DNA of 64,000 nucleotides from CAXXHQ01 sp963665265 (GTDB taxonomy: Bacteria > Planctomycetota > Planctomycetia > Pirellulales > Thermoguttaceae), in the NCBI GenBank assembly GCA_963665265.2, contig OY762224.2, positions 3,596,001 to 3,660,000 on the forward strand, written 5' to 3'. A model generated the notes under the pieces. It made no database searches, was not told where the DNA came from, and was given only the letters and a program-made list of their open reading frames with translations. A program made the translations under genes and the position numbers. Below, one piece after another: positions 24,214-33,774 of this stretch. Numbering within the stretch: position 1 is the stretch's first letter; the number at the start of each line of letters is the position of its first letter.

Positions 24214-24828
24214 ATGACTCGAAGATTTAGCCTTGCATTTTTTACATTGACCCTTTGCTTATCCACATTCGGAGCCTCGTTTGCCGGTCCGGTCGAAGAC
24301 CTCAAAGCCAAGCTCGCCAAAGCGCTGGACGAAAGTGCCGCAGCGCCGGACAAAGCAAAATCGTTCGCCAAGGAAACGCTCATTAAGGAATGCACTAATC
24401 CAATTTTCGTCGCCGCCTGCAAGGCCAGCGCCGCCAAAGACGTCTCGATCGAGCAATTGAAGAAGATCGAGCAGGATTGGGTTACAGCCGAGTCGGAATT
24501 GCCCATTCAGAGCGAGGTTCTTCATAACGAGTGCGCGAATGAGCTTCGCCGGATCAGTTCGTCGAACGCTGTTTTCGGGAAAGTACTCATCGCCGACGCG
24601 CGCTACGCGACGATCGCCGCGAACGACATGACCAACAATTACTATCAAGCCTCGAAGGCGAAGTTCAAAGACGCTTATAACAACGGCGACGGCGGCGTTT
24701 TCGTCGATAAGCCCCACTTGGACAAATCGACCAATGTGCCGATTATGCAGATTAGCCTCCCGGTCATCGACGAGGACGGCAAGGCGATCGGCGTCATTTG
24801 CTGGGGATTGAAATCCGACAAGCTCTAA
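24214..24828 (+). CDS. Secreted Cache-like sensor-domain protein (paralogue 2)
   Basis: A 204-residue protein with CAGGAG seven bases before ATG and a signal peptide (LAFFTLTLCLSTFGASFAG). It aligns along its length with the protein at 21162: CTNPIFVAACKASAA, QDWVTAESELPIQSEV, MTNNYYQASKAKFKDAY, DKSTNVPIMQISLPV, DEDGKAIGVICWGLK. Because core and spacing are kept while surface residues differ, the two probably share a fold but may differ in ligand. It is followed by its own terminator. Duplicated soluble sensors around one receptor gene are unusual. Confidence 0.65.
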   Translation: MTRRFSLAFFTLTLCLSTFGASFAGPVEDLKAKLAKALDESAAAPDKAKSFAKETLIKECTNPIFVAACKASAAKDVSIEQLKKIEQDWVTAESELPIQSEVLHNECANELRRISSSNAVFGKVLIADARYATIAANDMTNNYYQASKAKFKDAYNNGDGGVFVDKPHLDKSTNVPIMQISLPVIDEDGKAIGVICWGLKSDKL

Positions 24829-24858
24829 TCAGCTTCTCGTTTCAGAATTTTCTATCCA

Positions 24859-24893
24859 AGGGCGAGTCGGCGCAATCCAGCTCGTCCTTTTTT
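24859..24893 (+). terminator. Rho-independent terminator
   Basis: AGGGCGAG (24859-24866) pairs with CTCGTCCT (24881-24888, one G-T pair) and is followed by a T run. It separates the sensor gene from the convergent protease gene. Confidence 0.75.
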
Positions 24894-24912
24894 CGTCTCA
24901 CGCAACGCACAT

Positions 24913-26250
24913 TCAAACCGCAGGCGTCGCAATATCCTCCAGTCTCTTCGGCATTCGCTTAATCTCTCGGCGGGTTCGCTCGATAAGAAACGCCGTCCAG
25001 CCGAAGCTCAACGTCGCTACAACGAGAGCGGCCAGCGATAACTCTCGCTTCATACAGGTGTCGAACAGACCGTGCAAAAAGATCGGCACGCTCAACGCTC
25101 TCGTTAAAGCGATTACGAATCCGTTATCCGACGCGACCTCCATTCTTTCCCGATCGCGCCATATCGTCAACGCCGCCGCCGCGCTCCAAAACGCTTGTAA
25201 GGCGACGCAGGATGTGAATCGCACGAAATACTCACTCGCGCCGGCGATCCCGTTATAGTAATCCATGCAGTAGATCGCCCCCTCGGCCACGCCGAATCCC
25301 AATCCCGACGCGAATCCCCAGAAACACGCCGCCTCCCAATTAAGCTTGCTTACTCCGCCGCGAATATACAAGAAAGTGGGCATCGCCTTCACCAATTCTT
25401 CGCACAAGCCAACGCCGCACGAAAAACCGACGAAACTCCAAAATAGACTCGCATTCGGATCGGCGGCCGCGTAATACGAATATCCGATGAGCGAAAGAAT
25501 CGTATTCCAGAATCCCATCGGAATGAATCCAAAAAACATCGGATAATCATACGACATCTTCGCCAGCCATTGCGTCGCCAAAAGAAACGCAACGCCGGAA
25601 GTCGCCATCAAAGCGGCGACCGCGAAGCCTTGCCGTCGGCGAACGTTTCCGCTCGGAAACGACAGATAGGTCAATATCCCGAAGATCGCCGCCGCTTCGC
25701 AGGCGTAAAGCCACTGCATTCCGGAGTCGGCGGATAAATGCGCCCCCTCAAGCCTTTTCTCCGGCAAAATACGAGCCACGTTCATGGCCATCGCCGACAA
25801 ATTCGTTTTTTCTAACCGCCAAGTCACTTCCGGATGATCGCCGAGCGCCTCCGCAAACCGAGCGCTCAAATCGTCTCCGTCCATAAACATGCGCAACGCC
25901 AACGGCGCCAATGCGATCGCAAAAAAAAGGTACGCGCGGCGGCGAGGATGAAATGCCTTTAGCCCGGCAAGAAAAACCGATTCATCGACGCGCGCCGCCG
26001 CCGTCGCGGCGGTTAGCTCCTCGATCGATAACTTTGGCTCGACGACGATATCCGCAACGGATTCGGGGGCGTTCAATCGCGACGGATCCTCGGCCAAGCG
26101 ATATTCAGTCTCGTCGGCGTCACCCATCGCAACCGTTAACGAAACAATCCGATCGCCGCACGTCGGACAAACGACCTCCCGTTCATCCGTATGCGATTCG
26201 ATCGTCGCGACCTCGCCGCAGCGTGAACACCAATAAAAATGATTGCCCAT
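24913..26250 (-). CDS. PrsW-family intramembrane protease with zinc ribbon
   Basis: A 445-residue membrane protein. Residues 1-33 hold a zinc ribbon (Cys8, Cys11, Cys28, Cys31), followed by an acidic linker to about 100, then some eight membrane helices. Within these the PrsW/CPBP-type motifs appear: GLCEELVKAMP (Glu-Glu-x-x-Lys), GFGVAEGAIY and a late FLHGLFDT. PrsW proteases cut anti-sigma factors or other membrane proteins. The added ribbon may sense metal or bind a partner. It lies 75 bases downstream of the phosphohexose mutase gene on the same strand, probably co-transcribed. Substrate unknown. Confidence 0.82.
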   Translation of the reverse strand: MGNHFYWCSRCGEVATIESHTDEREVVCPTCGDRIVSLTVAMGDADETEYRLAEDPSRLNAPESVADIVVEPKLSIEELTAATAAARVDESVFLAGLKAFHPRRRAYLFFAIALAPLALRMFMDGDDLSARFAEALGDHPEVTWRLEKTNLSAMAMNVARILPEKRLEGAHLSADSGMQWLYACEAAAIFGILTYLSFPSGNVRRRQGFAVAALMATSGVAFLLATQWLAKMSYDYPMFFGFIPMGFWNTILSLIGYSYYAAADPNASLFWSFVGFSCGVGLCEELVKAMPTFLYIRGGVSKLNWEAACFWGFASGLGFGVAEGAIYCMDYYNGIAGASEYFVRFTSCVALQAFWSAAAALTIWRDRERMEVASDNGFVIALTRALSVPIFLHGLFDTCMKRELSLAALVVATLSFGWTAFLIERTRREIKRMPKRLEDIATPAV

Positions 26251-26325
26251 CTCGTTCTCGCTCGCTGCCTAGGCGCTCCTCGAGCGCCGCCGCGTTTCGC
26301 CGGCTCCGTCCCATAACTCTCCTCG

Positions 26326-27672
26326 TTACCGCAATCCCTCGATCAACTCGGCCGCCGCCGCACAAAGCCCCTTCGCCTCCTTCGCTGTCGGAGCCTCGGC
26401 GATCGCGCGAACGATCGGCTCCGTATTGCTCCCGCGAACCAGCAGCCACCGATCCGCCCAATCCAACCGTAAACCGTCCAATCGATCGGCCGACGCCTCC
26501 GGAAATTTCTTCTCAAGGGCGTCAAGCGCGGCGGGAATTCCCTCCGCCGCCAAAGATATCTTCGTCTTCACTATCTCATAACGCGGCAACTCATCGGCCA
26601 GCCGCCCAATCGACTCCTCGCGCGCCGCCATCGCGTCCAAAATCAACGCCATACCCACGTAGCTGTCGCGAACGTATCCTACGCGAGGATCGATCGGACC
26701 GCCGTTTCCTTCTCCGCCGAACGCCGCCTTCTCAGCCAACATCTTATCGACCACGTTCGCTTCGCCCACCGCCGAACGAAAATACGGCACGTCGTACTTC
26801 GCGGCGATGTCGGCGCTCATTCGGCTGCTCGCGCAGTTCGTCACCATCGGACCTTTGATCCCCTTCAAAACGTGGTTCGCACAAATCGCCACCGTGTATT
26901 CTTCCCCTATATACCGCCCCGTCTCGTCCACAATCGCCAGCCGATCCGCGTCGGGGTCTTGGCAAAATCCCACGTCGGCCTGCGCCTGCATGACTCCTGA
27001 AAACGCGGCAACCAAATTATCCGCCGTCGGCTCGGCCGGATGCGCGAAATGTCCGTTCGGCTCTTCACCCATAATCGTGATCTTGCACGCTAACTCGTGC
27101 AGCAGCCGCCGTCCCAACGAAGCCCCGGCTCCGTGATTCGAGTCCAAAAGAACGCGGAATTTTCGCTTCCGAATCCGTTCCGCGTCAATCGTATCCAAGA
27201 CCGCGCATAGATGAGCGCCGACCACGTCCTCGCACTCCGAGAAACCTCCCACATCCTCTTGCGGAACCCACGGTCGATCGGCATCCCGGTATTTTTCCAA
27301 AACTTTTTGCCCCAGCCCAGCCGGAATAACCCTTCCTGCCGCCGAAAAAAGCTTGATCCCATTATAGGGCGGGGGATTATGGCTGGCCGTTATCTGAATC
27401 GCTCCGGCCGCCTTCAACTGTCGGGTAATAACCCCAACCGTCGGCGTCGCCGCAATTCCCACATCGATCACATTTCGCCCCACCGACTGTAAACCCGACG
27501 TAATCGCCGACAACAGCATTCGTCCCGACGGCCTACTATCGCGACCAATTAAGACATCCCCCACCGGTAAAGTCGAAGCGAACGCCGTAACATAGCGAAT
27601 GGCCACCTCCGGCGTCAAAGTTTCGCCAATCACGCCCCGAAGTCCCGAAACGCTAATTATCGGTTCCGCCAC
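26326..27672 (-). CDS. glmM: Phosphoglucosamine mutase / phosphomannomutase
   Basis: A 448-residue cytoplasmic enzyme of the alpha-D-phosphohexomutase family. GlmM converts glucosamine-6-phosphate to glucosamine-1-phosphate for cell-wall and lipopolysaccharide precursors. Motifs: ISVSGLRGVIGETL at the start, phosphoserine Ser97 in TASHNPPPYNGIK, metal loop DPDADRLAIVD, sugar loop GEGNGGPIDP and phosphate loop RGSNTEPIVR. The length matches GlmM. A phosphomannomutase role cannot be excluded from motifs alone, so the symbol is tentative. The short GAGGGAGATAATTGTGGC region before ATG contains the ribosome site. Confidence 0.85.
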   Translation of the reverse strand: MAEPIISVSGLRGVIGETLTPEVAIRYVTAFASTLPVGDVLIGRDSRPSGRMLLSAITSGLQSVGRNVIDVGIAATPTVGVITRQLKAAGAIQITASHNPPPYNGIKLFSAAGRVIPAGLGQKVLEKYRDADRPWVPQEDVGGFSECEDVVGAHLCAVLDTIDAERIRKRKFRVLLDSNHGAGASLGRRLLHELACKITIMGEEPNGHFAHPAEPTADNLVAAFSGVMQAQADVGFCQDPDADRLAIVDETGRYIGEEYTVAICANHVLKGIKGPMVTNCASSRMSADIAAKYDVPYFRSAVGEANVVDKMLAEKAAFGGEGNGGPIDPRVGYVRDSYVGMALILDAMAAREESIGRLADELPRYEIVKTKISLAAEGIPAALDALEKKFPEASADRLDGLRLDWADRWLLVRGSNTEPIVRAIAEAPTAKEAKGLCAAAAELIEGLR

Positions 27673-28004
27673 AATTATCTCCCTCTAGGATTGCGTCCTA
27701 AATGCCTGATGATATTTAAACAAGGTCCAAGGTAAAAACGCAATTTTCGCATGCAAAATAAATCACCAATCGCACGACCGTCATGCCTTATAAATCCTTG
27801 CATGTCTAGGAATACAAGCGATCGCTTTATCTTACATAAAATCGCCTCACTTTTCGACTGGGGGTTTGACCTCTGTAGGGGGACTTCTAAAATGTCAATT
27901 AAATAGGTTTTGTTTTATCCGCATAGTCTCTTCCGTGCAGCTAGAATTCAAAACGGCGTTGATTTCGAAATTCCTTGGTTCTTACCAATTACCGAAAATC
28001 CGCG
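27673..28004. other. Divergent intergenic region before the pyruvate dehydrogenase genes
   Basis: The 332 bases hold no gene. It must contain the leftward promoter of the mutase gene and the rightward promoter of the dehydrogenase genes, but I see no clear consensus boxes or strong hairpins. Confidence 0.4.
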
Positions 28005-30719
28005 ATGAGCAACGACATAAAACCCACCGGAACCCTCCCCGGCGACCTCTTTCCGTTCGCCGCCCCCGACGCCGATCCGCAAGAAACGCGGGAATGGCTA
28101 GAGGCGCTCGACTACGTGATCTCTTCGGCCGGCACGGATCGGGCCGCCTATCTCCTTTCCCGATTAAGACAACACGCTTTTCGCAATAAAGTCCGCATTC
28201 CCGACGCGGCCACGACCCCTTACGTCAACTCGATCCCGGTCGATAATCAACCGGAATACCCTGGCGACCGTGAAATCGAACGCCGCATTAAAAGTCTGAT
28301 CCGTTGGAACGCCATGGCGATGGTCGTCCGCGCCAATAAGAACAGTCCAGGCATCGGCGGACACATTTCCTCCTATGCCTCGTCGGCCACACTCTACGAG
28401 GTCGCCTTCAATCATTTCATCCGAGGCAAGGAAGGAACCCTTCCGCCAGACCAAGTCTACATTCAAGGGCATACGGCCCCCGGCGTCTACGCCCGCGCTT
28501 TCCTCCTTGGCCGACTGAACGAAGACCACTTAATCAACTTCCGCCGCGAACTACAATCCAAGCCCGGTCTTTCCTCGTATCCGCACCCCTGGCTCATGCC
28601 CGACTTCTGGGAATTTCCCACCGTCTCGATGGGCCTTGGTCCCATTATGGCCATCTACCAAGCCCGATTCAATCACTACTTGGTCGATCGCGGCATCCTC
28701 CCGTCCGCCGAAGCTTCCCGCGTTTGGGCCTTCCTCGGCGACGGCGAATGCGACGAACCGGAAACCCTCGGCGCCATCACTCTTGCCGCTCGCGAACGGC
28801 TCGACAACCTCACCTTCGTCATCAATTGCAACCTGCAACGGCTCGACGGCCCTGTCCGTGGCAACGGAAAGATCATCCAAGAACTCGAAGGAGCCTTCCG
28901 AGGAGCCGGTTGGAACGTCATTAAAGTTATCTGGGGCTCCGAATGGGACCCCATCCTCGCCAAAGACCACGACGGACTCCTCGTTCGACGCATGGGCGAA
29001 ATCGTTGACGGCCAATACCAAAAATACGTCGTCTCCTCCGGCGCCTACGTCCGCGAACATTTCTTCGGTTCCGATCCGCGACTCCTCGAAATGGTCGCCG
29101 ACCTTTCGGACGAGCAAATTCAAAAGCTCAATCGCGGCGGTCATGACCCTGCCAAAGTCTACGCCGCTTATAAAGCCGCCATGGAACATACCGGAGCCCC
29201 CACGGTCATCCTCGCCAAGACGATCAAAGGTTACGGCCTCGGCGAGGCGGGCGAAGGACGCAATATCACTCACCAACAAAAAAAACTTAACGAAGAGGAA
29301 CTACTTGAGTTCCGAAGCCGCTTCGATATCCCCATTTCCGAAGAGGCCGCCGCTCATGCCGAATTCTACAAGCCGCCCGAAGATAGCCCTGAGATGGTTT
29401 ATCTCCGCCAACGCCGCAAAGAGTTGGCCGGCTTCGTGCCGCGCCGACGTTCGCCTACGATGAAACTCAAGCCGCCGAAATGGGAAGATTACGGCGAATT
29501 CTTCGGCGGAAGCGACGGTCGCGAAGTATCCACTACCATGGCTTGCGTTCGTCTCTTGGCCAAGCTTCTCCGAGATCGCAACGTCGGCCGCTACATCGTC
29601 CCGATCGTTCCCGACGAAGCGCGCACCTTCGGAATGGAAGCCCTCTTCCGTCAAATCGGAATCTACTCGCACAGCGGACAGCTTTACGAGCCGGTCGATT
29701 CCGACACCGTCCTTTACTACCGTGAAGCGACGAACGGCCAAATTCTCGAAGAAGGCATCAACGAGGCCGGCGCCATGTCCTCGTTCCTCGCCGCAGGATC
29801 CGCGCATTCCAGCCACGGAATCAATATGATTCCGTTTTTTATCTACTATTCGATGTTCGGGTTCCAACGCATCGGCGATCTCCTTTGGTTGGCCGGCGAC
29901 ATGAGATGCCGCGGCTTCGTCCTTGGCGGAACCGCCGGACGAACCACCTTGGCCGGCGAAGGACTTCAACACCAAGACGGCAATAGCCACCTTTTCGGCT
30001 TGGCCTATCCGAACCTCAAGGCCTACGATCCCTGCTTCGCCTATGAGCTGTCCGCCGTCATCCTCGACGGACTCAAGCGTATGTATTTCGAAGAACAAGA
30101 CATCTTCTACTACATCACGCTGATGAACGAAAACTACGATATGCCGATTCTTCCCATGGGATCGACCGAAGGAATCTGCCGAGGGATCTATAAACTCTCC
30201 TCGCGCGATCTTGGAGGTAAATCGCCCAAAACGAGACTCTTCGGCAGCGGAGCGATCCTCCGCGAAGTCCTCCGCGCGCAAGACATTTTGGAAAAAGACT
30301 TCGGCGTATCCAGCGACGTCTTCAGCGTTACTAGCTATAAAGAACTGTACGACGACGGCCGCGCCGTCGAACGCTGGAACCGTTTACACCCCGGCGAAAC
30401 GCCGCAGCGTCCGTTCGTCTCGCAAGCGATCGCCGACGGCGCTGGTCCCGTCATCGCCGCCTCCGATTACGTCACCGCCGTTCCGCAGTCGATTAGCCGT
30501 TGGGTCGATCCCAACTTCGTCGTCCTCGGAACCGACGGTTTCGGCCGTAGCGAAGCCCGCAAAGACCTTCGCCGCTTCTTTGAAGTGGACGCCGAGAACG
30601 TAACCATCGCCACCCTGACTGAACTCGCTCGGTTGGGCAAATATCCAAAAGAAAAGCTCAGCGAGGCCGTCAAAAAATTGGGATTGGATCCCGATAAGCC
30701 GAACCAATCAACCGTGTGA
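28005..30719 (+). CDS. aceE: Pyruvate dehydrogenase E1 component (homodimeric)
   Basis: A 904-residue thiamine-diphosphate enzyme that decarboxylates pyruvate and passes the acetyl group to E2. I start at ATG (MSNDIKPTG); an in-frame TTG 30 bases earlier is less likely. Single-chain AceE features: WNAMAMVVRANK, GIGGHISSYAS, the diphosphate-Mg motif GDGECDEPETLG, then NLQRLDGPVRGNG, and in the second half EQDIFYYITLMNENYDMP and LGTDGFGRSEARKDLR. It leads the E1-E2-E3 operon. The length is normal. No strong ribosome site is visible before the ATG. Confidence 0.95.
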   Translation: MSNDIKPTGTLPGDLFPFAAPDADPQETREWLEALDYVISSAGTDRAAYLLSRLRQHAFRNKVRIPDAATTPYVNSIPVDNQPEYPGDREIERRIKSLIRWNAMAMVVRANKNSPGIGGHISSYASSATLYEVAFNHFIRGKEGTLPPDQVYIQGHTAPGVYARAFLLGRLNEDHLINFRRELQSKPGLSSYPHPWLMPDFWEFPTVSMGLGPIMAIYQARFNHYLVDRGILPSAEASRVWAFLGDGECDEPETLGAITLAARERLDNLTFVINCNLQRLDGPVRGNGKIIQELEGAFRGAGWNVIKVIWGSEWDPILAKDHDGLLVRRMGEIVDGQYQKYVVSSGAYVREHFFGSDPRLLEMVADLSDEQIQKLNRGGHDPAKVYAAYKAAMEHTGAPTVILAKTIKGYGLGEAGEGRNITHQQKKLNEEELLEFRSRFDIPISEEAAAHAEFYKPPEDSPEMVYLRQRRKELAGFVPRRRSPTMKLKPPKWEDYGEFFGGSDGREVSTTMACVRLLAKLLRDRNVGRYIVPIVPDEARTFGMEALFRQIGIYSHSGQLYEPVDSDTVLYYREATNGQILEEGINEAGAMSSFLAAGSAHSSHGINMIPFFIYYSMFGFQRIGDLLWLAGDMRCRGFVLGGTAGRTTLAGEGLQHQDGNSHLFGLAYPNLKAYDPCFAYELSAVILDGLKRMYFEEQDIFYYITLMNENYDMPILPMGSTEGICRGIYKLSSRDLGGKSPKTRLFGSGAILREVLRAQDILEKDFGVSSDVFSVTSYKELYDDGRAVERWNRLHPGETPQRPFVSQAIADGAGPVIAASDYVTAVPQSISRWVDPNFVVLGTDGFGRSEARKDLRRFFEVDAENVTIATLTELARLGKYPKEKLSEAVKKLGLDPDKPNQSTV

Positions 30720-30767
30720 CAAGTTTTTTGTGATAAGATTCACTTAAATTGGCATGAAATCACGCAC

Positions 30768-32042
30768 ATGAGCATCGAATTCAAAATACCGGAGCTTGGC
30801 GAAAACATCGCCGGCGGCGATATCGTTAACGTCCTCGTCCAAGAAGGCGACGTCATCGCCGCCAACGACGGCCTTTTCGAGTTGGAAACCGATAAAGCCG
30901 TCATCGAGATACCTTGCCCGCACGCCGGCAAAGTTGCCAAACTCCTCGTCAAAAAAGGGCAAGCGGTCAAAGTCGGGCAAGTCGTCGCCGTGATCGAAGC
31001 GGAAGACGCCGCCGTGCCGACCCCAGCCTCAGCCGCTAAACCAAGCGCTCCGCAAGCCCCTGCCGCGGCCGCCAAAACGGCCGCCCCAGCTCCAACGCCC
31101 GCCGCAGCTCCGACTCCTGCCCCCCTCAAACATCCGACGGCCGAAGGTCCGATCCCCGCCGGCCCCGCCGCGCGGCGAGTCGCCCGAGAGCTTGGCCTCG
31201 ATATTCGCCAAGTCGCCGGCTCCGGCGAACGTGGACGCATCACCCCCGAGGACGTACAAACCGCAGCGACCGGCTCCGCTCCCGCCGCGCTTGGTCCCGC
31301 TCCGCAAAGAGTCGTTCCGCCCGGCGAAGTCGGGCAAGACTCCTGGGGCGAAGTTCGCCGCGACAAAATGTCGAAAATCCGCCGCACTATCGCCGCACAA
31401 ATGGTCAAGTCATGCACGATCATCCCGCACGTCACTAATTTCGACGACGCCGACGTGACCGACCTAGAAAATCTTCGCAACGGCGTTCCGCCCGACTACA
31501 TCGCCCCGGGCCTTAAACTCACATCCATGCCTTTCGTCTTAAAAGCGGTCGCCCTGGCATTGGCGAAACACCCCACGGTAAACGCCTCGATCGACGATGA
31601 AAAAGAAGAGATCGTTTATAAGCAATACGTAAACGTCGGCGTGGCGGTCGATACCCCGCGCGGTCTCGTCGTCCCCGTCATGCGAAACGTCGATCGCCTT
31701 TCCATCTCCGCCATCGCCAAAGAGTTGGCCGGCATGGCCAAACGCGCACGCAACGCCGAGTTCGGTCTCGAAGAAATTCGCGGCGGAACCTTCACTATCA
31801 GCAACCTCGGCGCCGTCGGCGGAACCTACAGCACCCCCGTCATCAACCATCCCGAAGTTGCCATCCTGCTGCTCGGCCGATCCCGCTGGCTCCCCGTCGT
31901 CCGAGACGGCCAAATCGTCCCCCGTTTTATGATGCCGTTGAGTTTATCCTACGACCACCGCATAATAGACGGCGCCGCCGCAGGCCGCTTCCTTAACGAA
32001 GTCAAAGACTTCTTGCAATCCCCGGCTAAGTTATTGCTGTAG
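30768..32042 (+). CDS. aceF: Dihydrolipoamide acetyltransferase, E2 of pyruvate dehydrogenase
   Basis: A 424-residue core subunit that transfers acetyl from lipoyl to CoA. It has one lipoyl domain (residues 1-80, Lys43 in ETDKAVIEIP), a 45-residue Ala/Pro linker, an E3/E1-binding domain (AARRVARELGLDIRQVAGSG) and the catalytic domain from about 190. The catalytic domain contains LVVPVMRNVDRLSI and active-site His397 in SYDHRIIDG. It begins 48 bases after E1. A single lipoyl domain instead of three makes it shorter than the E. coli protein. Confidence 0.95.
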   Translation: MSIEFKIPELGENIAGGDIVNVLVQEGDVIAANDGLFELETDKAVIEIPCPHAGKVAKLLVKKGQAVKVGQVVAVIEAEDAAVPTPASAAKPSAPQAPAAAAKTAAPAPTPAAAPTPAPLKHPTAEGPIPAGPAARRVARELGLDIRQVAGSGERGRITPEDVQTAATGSAPAALGPAPQRVVPPGEVGQDSWGEVRRDKMSKIRRTIAAQMVKSCTIIPHVTNFDDADVTDLENLRNGVPPDYIAPGLKLTSMPFVLKAVALALAKHPTVNASIDDEKEEIVYKQYVNVGVAVDTPRGLVVPVMRNVDRLSISAIAKELAGMAKRARNAEFGLEEIRGGTFTISNLGAVGGTYSTPVINHPEVAILLLGRSRWLPVVRDGQIVPRFMMPLSLSYDHRIIDGAAAGRFLNEVKDFLQSPAKLLL

Positions 32043-32171
32043 GGATTGTCGTTCGTGGCATTCCGTTTAGCCGTCATGCCGCTGATATACGAGGAGCGAC
32101 AGCATAGCGTTCCATATATAAAAGCTAAAAGAATTTCACGCAAAGAAAACCGTCTTCACCTCGGAACCAAT

Positions 32172-33599
32172 ATGAAAACCCAACTCGTCGTCATCGGCGG
32201 AGGCCCCGGCGGTTACGCCGCCGCGTTCCTTGCGGCCGACCTCGGCATGAAAGTCACTATCGTCGATTCCGATCCCAAGCTCGGCGGCGTCTGCCTCAAC
32301 CGCGGCTGCATCCCGTCGAAGGCCCTCCTGCACGTCGCGAAAACGATCGCCGAAGCGAAAAGCCTCGCCGAGTGGGGCGTCACCTTCGCGCCCCCCTCGA
32401 TCAATATCGACGCCGTGCGAGAACGCAAGGAAAAAGTCGTCGCCACGCTCACCGGCGGTCTCAAACAAATCAGCGGCAAGCGCAACGTCCAAGTCATCCA
32501 AGCCCGCGCAACGTTCGAAAATTCGACCGCCTTAAAACTTTCCCCCGTTAACGGCAATGGGCTTGCCGACGACCGCCTCGAATTCGAAAAATGCATCGTC
32601 GCAGTCGGCTCCAGCCCGACCAGAATTCCCGCCTTCGATCTCCCCACGCCCCGCGTCATGGACTCGACCGGCGCGCTTCTGTTGACCGACGTCCCCGATT
32701 CCCTCCTCGTCGTCGGCGGCGGATACATCGGCCTCGAAATGGGTACCGTCTACGCCGCCCTCGGCTCCAAGGTCTCCGTCGTCGAATTGACCGACGGACT
32801 CCTCCCCGGCGCCGATCGCGACCTCGTCAAACCCTTGCATAAAAAACTCGAAAAAGAGTTCGCCGCCATCTACCTCGGCACAAAAGTCGTCGGCCTCAAA
32901 GACCTCGGCGATGAAATCGAGGTTACTTTCGACGGTCCGCTTGAAAATAAAATCCAAAAATTCTCTCGCGTCTTAGTCTCCGTCGGCCGTCGCCCCAACA
33001 GCGCCAACCTCGGCCTCGAAAAAACCAAAGTGCAAATCGACGCCAAAGGCTTCATCGTCGTCGATAAGCAACAGCGCACCGCCGACCCCAACATTCTCGC
33101 CATCGGCGACGTGGCGGGCGAACCGATGCTCGCGCACAAGGCCGCCCACGAAGGAAAAGTCGCCGCCGAATTCCTCGCCGGCGAAAAAGTCGCCTTCGAG
33201 CCCCGCGCCATCCCCGCCGTCGTCTTCACCGAACCGGAAATCGCTTGGGCAGGCCTCACCGAGAATCAAGCCAAACGCGACGGCGTTAAATACGAATCGG
33301 CCATCTTCCCCTGGGCCGCCAGCGGTCGCGCTCAAGCCGTCGGCCATACCGAAGGCATGACCAAGTGGCTCATCGACCCGCAAACCGAGCGAGTCCTCGG
33401 GTGCGGCATCGTCGGATTCGCGGCCGGCGACCTCATCGGCGAAGCCGTTCTCGCCATCGAAATGGGCGCCCATGCTCGCGACCTCACCGATTCCATCCAC
33501 CCGCACCCAACCTTCACCGAAACCCTCGGCGCGGCCGCCGAAGTCTTCTACGGCACCGCTACCGATATGTATCGACCGAAAAGAAATAGACCGGCGTAA
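32172..33599 (+). CDS. lpdA: Dihydrolipoamide dehydrogenase, E3
   Basis: A 475-residue flavoprotein that reoxidises the lipoyl group and makes NADH. I start at MKTQLVVIGGG because the FAD-binding GxGxxG loop must lie near the N-terminus; the longer frame from 32046 adds 42 non-homologous residues. Redox pair Cys41/Cys46 in GGVCLNRGCIPSK, NAD loop VVGGGYIGLEMG, FAD motif LAIGDVAGEPMLAHKA and the interface active site HPHPTFTE. It is the third gene of the operon, 129 bases after E2. Confidence 0.95.
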   Translation: MKTQLVVIGGGPGGYAAAFLAADLGMKVTIVDSDPKLGGVCLNRGCIPSKALLHVAKTIAEAKSLAEWGVTFAPPSINIDAVRERKEKVVATLTGGLKQISGKRNVQVIQARATFENSTALKLSPVNGNGLADDRLEFEKCIVAVGSSPTRIPAFDLPTPRVMDSTGALLLTDVPDSLLVVGGGYIGLEMGTVYAALGSKVSVVELTDGLLPGADRDLVKPLHKKLEKEFAAIYLGTKVVGLKDLGDEIEVTFDGPLENKIQKFSRVLVSVGRRPNSANLGLEKTKVQIDAKGFIVVDKQQRTADPNILAIGDVAGEPMLAHKAAHEGKVAAEFLAGEKVAFEPRAIPAVVFTEPEIAWAGLTENQAKRDGVKYESAIFPWAASGRAQAVGHTEGMTKWLIDPQTERVLGCGIVGFAAGDLIGEAVLAIEMGAHARDLTDSIHPHPTFTETLGAAAEVFYGTATDMYRPKRNRPA

Positions 33600-33631
33600 A
33601 ACGTCTTTTGTCGCGATTTCTTCCCTTTCTT

Positions 33632-33660
33632 AAGGACAGACAGTTCTGTCTGTCCTTTGC
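33632..33660 (+). terminator. Hairpin at the end of the pyruvate dehydrogenase operon
   Basis: AAGGACAGACAG pairs perfectly with CTGTCTGTCCTT around TT. The T run is short, so it may stop transcription weakly or protect the 3' end. Confidence 0.65.
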
Positions 33661-33774
33661 GAATGCGCAACCCACTAGACGGCAACGCCTAGATAATCTC
33701 CATTCCCCCTTAACCTTCCCTCGAATATAATGGATGGCGACCGCTTTTCTCTTCTCTCGAAAAAAGGCGTCGCC

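Noticed and set aside
28636..29463. Long overlapping frames on both strands inside the pyruvate dehydrogenase genes
   Set aside because: Shadows of strong codon bias in the real E1, E2 and E3 genes; no ribosome sites and no protein-like sequence.
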